Assembly (NCBI GenBank): GCA_026197075.1
Contig: JAPHQV010000022.1
Span: 1 to 42,641 of the forward strand
From: Gammaproteobacteria bacterium
Lineage (GTDB): Bacteria; Pseudomonadota; Gammaproteobacteria; DSM-19610
DNA length: 42,641 nt
Direction of reading: 5' to 3'
The notes beneath the pieces are model-generated. The model was not told where the DNA came from, ran no database searches, and saw nothing but the letters and a program-made list of their open reading frames with translations. Shown here one piece after another: positions 40,225 to 42,641 of the stretch. How positions within the stretch are numbered: the first letter of the stretch is position 1; every line of letters starts with the position of its first letter. Position numbers and translations under genes: made by a program.

Positions 40225-41058
40225 ATGGCCGCCGATCCTCCTGTCACCTCTGCACCACAAGATCCCCTGGTGTGTATCCGCGGGTTGCGCTTCACGCGCG
40301 GCAGCCGCGTGATCTTCGATGGCGTGGACCTGGATATTCCCCGTGGCAAGGTCACCGCCATCATGGGTCCCAGCGGTACCGGCAAGACCACCCTGCTGCG
40401 GCTGATCGGCGGGCAGCTCAAGCCCATGGCCGGATCGGTGCTGGTGGATGGCCAGCAGGTCGCGAAGCTGGGTCACGGCGAGTTGTATGCCCTGCGCCAG
40501 CGCATGGGCATGCTGTTCCAGAGCGGTGCCCTGCTGACGGACCTCAATGTATTCGACAACGTGGCCTTTCCCCTGCGCGAGCATACGGATCTGCCGGAAG
40601 CCATGATTCGCGACATCGTGCTCATGAAGCTGGAGGCAGTGGGTCTGCGTGGCGGCCACCAGTTACTCACCAATGAACTGTCCGGCGGCATGGCCCGGCG
40701 CGTGGCGCTGGCGCGGGCCATCGCCCTGGATCCCATGATGGTCATGTATGACGAGCCCTTTGCCGGCCAGGACCCGATCTCCATGGGTGTGCTGGTGAAG
40801 CTGATACGCCTGCTCAACGATGCCATGGGACTGACCAGTATCGTGGTGACCCATGACGTCCCCGAGGCCATGGGTATCGCTGATCACCTCTACCTGATTT
40901 CCGATGGCAAGGTGGTGGAGCAGGGCAGTCCGGCACAATTGGAGGCCTCGTCCTCGGACTGGGTGCACCAGTTCCTCCATGGTGAACCCGATGGCCCGGT
41001 CCCCTTTCATTATCCGGCGCCGGACTTTTTCGATGACCTCATGGCGGGGGAGCAATAG
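40225..41058 (+). CDS. mlaF: Phospholipid ABC transporter ATP-binding protein MlaF
   Basis: A 277-residue ATPase. Walker A GPSGTGKTT begins at residue 48; the signature is LSGGMARR (about 152) and Walker B MVMYDEPFAGQDP. MlaF with MlaE drives lipid movement between inner membrane and the periplasmic carrier, keeping phospholipids out of the outer leaflet. The tail FHYPAPDFFDDLM is usual for the group. It is divergent from yrbG, as in E. coli, and followed three bases later by mlaE. Confidence 0.96.
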   Translation: MAADPPVTSAPQDPLVCIRGLRFTRGSRVIFDGVDLDIPRGKVTAIMGPSGTGKTTLLRLIGGQLKPMAGSVLVDGQQVAKLGHGELYALRQRMGMLFQSGALLTDLNVFDNVAFPLREHTDLPEAMIRDIVLMKLEAVGLRGGHQLLTNELSGGMARRVALARAIALDPMMVMYDEPFAGQDPISMGVLVKLIRLLNDAMGLTSIVVTHDVPEAMGIADHLYLISDGKVVEQGSPAQLEASSSDWVHQFLHGEPDGPVPFHYPAPDFFDDLMAGEQ

Positions 41059-41061
41059 GCC

Positions 41062-41844
41062 ATGGCGGGCATGATTCGACGGCTGGGACGCTGGGGGCTG
41101 AGTTTCTTCGAGCGTTTGGGGCGCGGTCACCTGTTCCTGCTCGAGGCGCTGGCGGGGCTGCCCAGCCTGTTGTCCCGGCCGGGCCTGGTGGTGCAGCAAC
41201 TTTATTCCGTGGGGGTGTTGTCGCTACTGATCATCGTGGTGTCCGGCCTGTTCGTGGGCATGGTGCTGGGTTTGCAGGGCTATAACACCCTGGTGGGTTT
41301 TGGCGCCGAGCAGTCCCTGGGCATGCTGGTGGCCCTGACCCTGGTAAGGGAGATGGGGCCGGTGGTCACCGCGCTGCTGTTTGCCGGACGTGCCGGATCG
41401 GCGCTCACCGCCGAGATCGGCCTGATGAAGGCGACCGAACAGCTGTCGGGCATGGAAATGATGGCGGTGGATCCCATGCGCCGCGTGGTGGCACCGCGCT
41501 TCCTGGCGGGTTTCATCTCCATGCCCCTGCTGGCGGCCATCTTCAGCACGGTGGGTATTTACGGTGGTTATTTCGTCGGTGTCGGCCTGTTGGGCGTGGA
41601 CGCCGGTGCCTTCTGGTCGCAGATCCAGGACAAGGTGGATCTGCACGAGGATATCTATAATGGGGTCATCAAGAGCCTGGTATTCGGTTTCGCGGTGACC
41701 TGGATCGCGGTGTTCGAAGGCTATGATGCCACTCCCACCTCGGAAGGCGTCAGCCGTGCCACCACCCGTACGGTGGTGCATGGCGCGCTGGCGGTGCTGG
41801 CGTTGAACTTCGTGCTCACCGCGCTGATGTTTGGGGAAATCTGA
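41062..41844 (+). CDS. mlaE: Phospholipid ABC transporter permease MlaE
   Basis: A 260-residue inner-membrane permease with about five helices. The family features are an N-terminal amphipathic helix and [19 protein letters not shown]. Next come [33 protein letters not shown] near the middle, and [13 protein letters not shown] near the end. These match MlaE/TrgI-type permeases working with an MCE protein. Tightly spaced between mlaF and mlaD, indicating one operon. Confidence 0.96.
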   Translation: MAGMIRRLGRWGLSFFERLGRGHLFLLEALAGLPSLLSRPGLVVQQLYSVGVLSLLIIVVSGLFVGMVLGLQGYNTLVGFGAEQSLGMLVALTLVREMGPVVTALLFAGRAGSALTAEIGLMKATEQLSGMEMMAVDPMRRVVAPRFLAGFISMPLLAAIFSTVGIYGGYFVGVGLLGVDAGAFWSQIQDKVDLHEDIYNGVIKSLVFGFAVTWIAVFEGYDATPTSEGVSRATTRTVVHGALAVLALNFVLTALMFGEI

Positions 41845-41846
41845 TC

Positions 41847-42311
41847 ATGATGCAGAGCAAGACAGTGGAGATCGCGGTGGGCATCTTCGTGGCCCTGGGC
41901 CTCGGTGCCCTGTTCATACTGGCCATGCAGGTGAGCAATCTCAGTAACCTGGGTGGCGATGACGGCTATGAGGTCCGGGCCGGCTTTGACAACATCGGCG
42001 GGTTGAAGGTGCGATCGCCGGTGACAGTGGCGGGTGTGCGGGTGGGCCGGGTGGCTGCCATCGACTACGACGATGAAAATTACCAGGCCGAGGTGATCCT
42101 GCGCATCGATCCGCGCTTCGATGCCTTTCCCCTGGATACCTCGGCCAGCATCTTCACCTCCGGCCTGCTGGGCGAACAGTACGTGGCCCTGGAGCCCGGC
42201 GGTGATATGGAGTACCTGCGCGATGGTGACCGCATCACCTTGACCCAGTCGGCCCTGGTGCTGGAACAGCTCATCGGCAAGTTCCTGTTCAGCCAGGCCG
42301 ACAAGGAGTAG
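41847..42311 (+). CDS. mlaD: MCE-domain lipid-binding protein MlaD
   Basis: A 154-residue protein with one N-terminal membrane helix (about 8-29) and one MCE domain. The MCE part begins YEVRAGFDNIGGLKVRSPVTVAGVRVG; the following ALEPGGDMEYLRDGD and the helical tail ALVLEQLIGKFLF are typical. It forms a hexameric ring above MlaE. The gene starts two bases after mlaE ends. Next comes mlaB, not mlaC. Confidence 0.95.
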   Translation: MMQSKTVEIAVGIFVALGLGALFILAMQVSNLSNLGGDDGYEVRAGFDNIGGLKVRSPVTVAGVRVGRVAAIDYDDENYQAEVILRIDPRFDAFPLDTSASIFTSGLLGEQYVALEPGGDMEYLRDGDRITLTQSALVLEQLIGKFLFSQADKE

Positions 42312-42314
42312 GCC

Positions 42315-42632
42315 ATGGCCGAGGCCAGCTCAATCGAGGCCCGCGCCGCCGGCGAGGTGGCGGTCAGTGGCCTGCTGGAATTCGCCACGGTAACGGCGTT
42401 GCTGGCACCGCTGGAAGCCTTGTTGCCAGAGACGGGCAGCCTGCGGGTGGATCTCGGTGCCGTGCGTCACACCGACAGCGCCGGTCTCGCGCTGCTGGTG
42501 CATTGGCAACGCCTGGCGCGCCAGCGCGGCCTGGACCTCGAATTCCACCATGCCCCGGACCAGCTCATGGACATGGCCCGCCTCAGCGGCCTCGATGACA
42601 TCCTGCCCTTGCGGGGCGCGCCGACGGCCTGA
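42315..42632 (+). CDS. mlaB: STAS-domain protein MlaB
   Basis: A 105-residue single STAS domain protein; AAGGAG lies over the mlaD stop. LRVDLGAVRHTDSAGLALLVHW is the STAS core, where DSAG is the regulatory serine loop. MlaB binds MlaF and supports transporter assembly. It is usually preceded by mlaC (periplasmic carrier), which is missing here. The remaining bases up to the window end hold no feature. Confidence 0.9.
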   Translation: MAEASSIEARAAGEVAVSGLLEFATVTALLAPLEALLPETGSLRVDLGAVRHTDSAGLALLVHWQRLARQRGLDLEFHHAPDQLMDMARLSGLDDILPLRGAPTA

Positions 42633-42641
42633 GCCGCCGGC

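Overview
The window is 42.6 kb of mostly GC-rich, gene-dense DNA whose gene order and protein types fit a gammaproteobacterium. The lptCAB-rpoN-hpf-ptsN block divergent from mla genes, and the rng-yhdP and proA-nadD-rsfS-rlmH orders, are classic for that class. Two DsrE-family proteins, a TusA-family protein and a regulatory PTS with HPr kinase suggest a sulfur-oxidising relative (Chromatiales or a neighbour), but this is inference and no taxonomic marker such as rRNA is present. I see no tRNA, rRNA or CRISPR array. No gene-free stretch exceeds about 300 bases once starts are chosen.

Region 1 (1-2.5 kb) is visibly more AT-rich and foreign. It opens with the end of an IS3-type insertion sequence. 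Then come four small unrelated same-strand genes, separated by imperfect palindromes that look like integron attC sites (the best at 394-480). I read it as an integrase-less gene-cassette cluster. Its cargo is two unknown cytosolic proteins, one small secreted cysteine-containing protein, and one Rap1a/Tai-type immunity-like protein.

Region 2 (2.6-16.8 kb) is accessory or lineage-specific. It holds a CDGSH-glutamate synthase fusion, a DUF924 protein, a lytic-transglycosylase-like lipoprotein, a cation diffusion facilitator, a DUF6064 membrane protein coupled to a macro-domain protein, a small P-loop kinase-like protein, a GNAT, a LysE exporter (with a decayed second copy at 4.27 kb), and a MASE1-GGDEF diguanylate cyclase. 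A TetR regulator with two matching operators appears to control a DsrE-TusA pair. A periplasmic DsrE-like protein, an MBL-fold protein that has lost its main zinc motif, a TPR-methyltransferase and a DUF502 protein follow. REP-like palindromes of two families and a 91-bp MITE-like element sit between genes.

Region 3 (16.9-28.7 kb) is housekeeping: holA, proA, nadD, rsfS, rlmH, maf, rng, yhdP, a nitrilase-family amidase and darP. Two almost identical 68-bp palindromic elements in opposite orientation bracket proA-nadD.

Region 4 (28.7-39.8 kb, minus strand) is one long likely operon read from right to left: yrbG, kdsD, kdsC, lptC, lptA, lptB, rpoN, hpf, ptsN, hprK, rapZ, a mannose-type EIIA, ptsH and ptsI, with darP after it. 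It joins LPS precursor synthesis and export to sigma-54 and a phosphotransfer chain that has no sugar permease. Region 5 (39.9-42.6 kb) has a small zinc-ribbon-like protein and the divergent mlaF-mlaE-mlaD-mlaB operon for outer-membrane lipid asymmetry, with mlaC missing from its usual slot between mlaD and mlaB.
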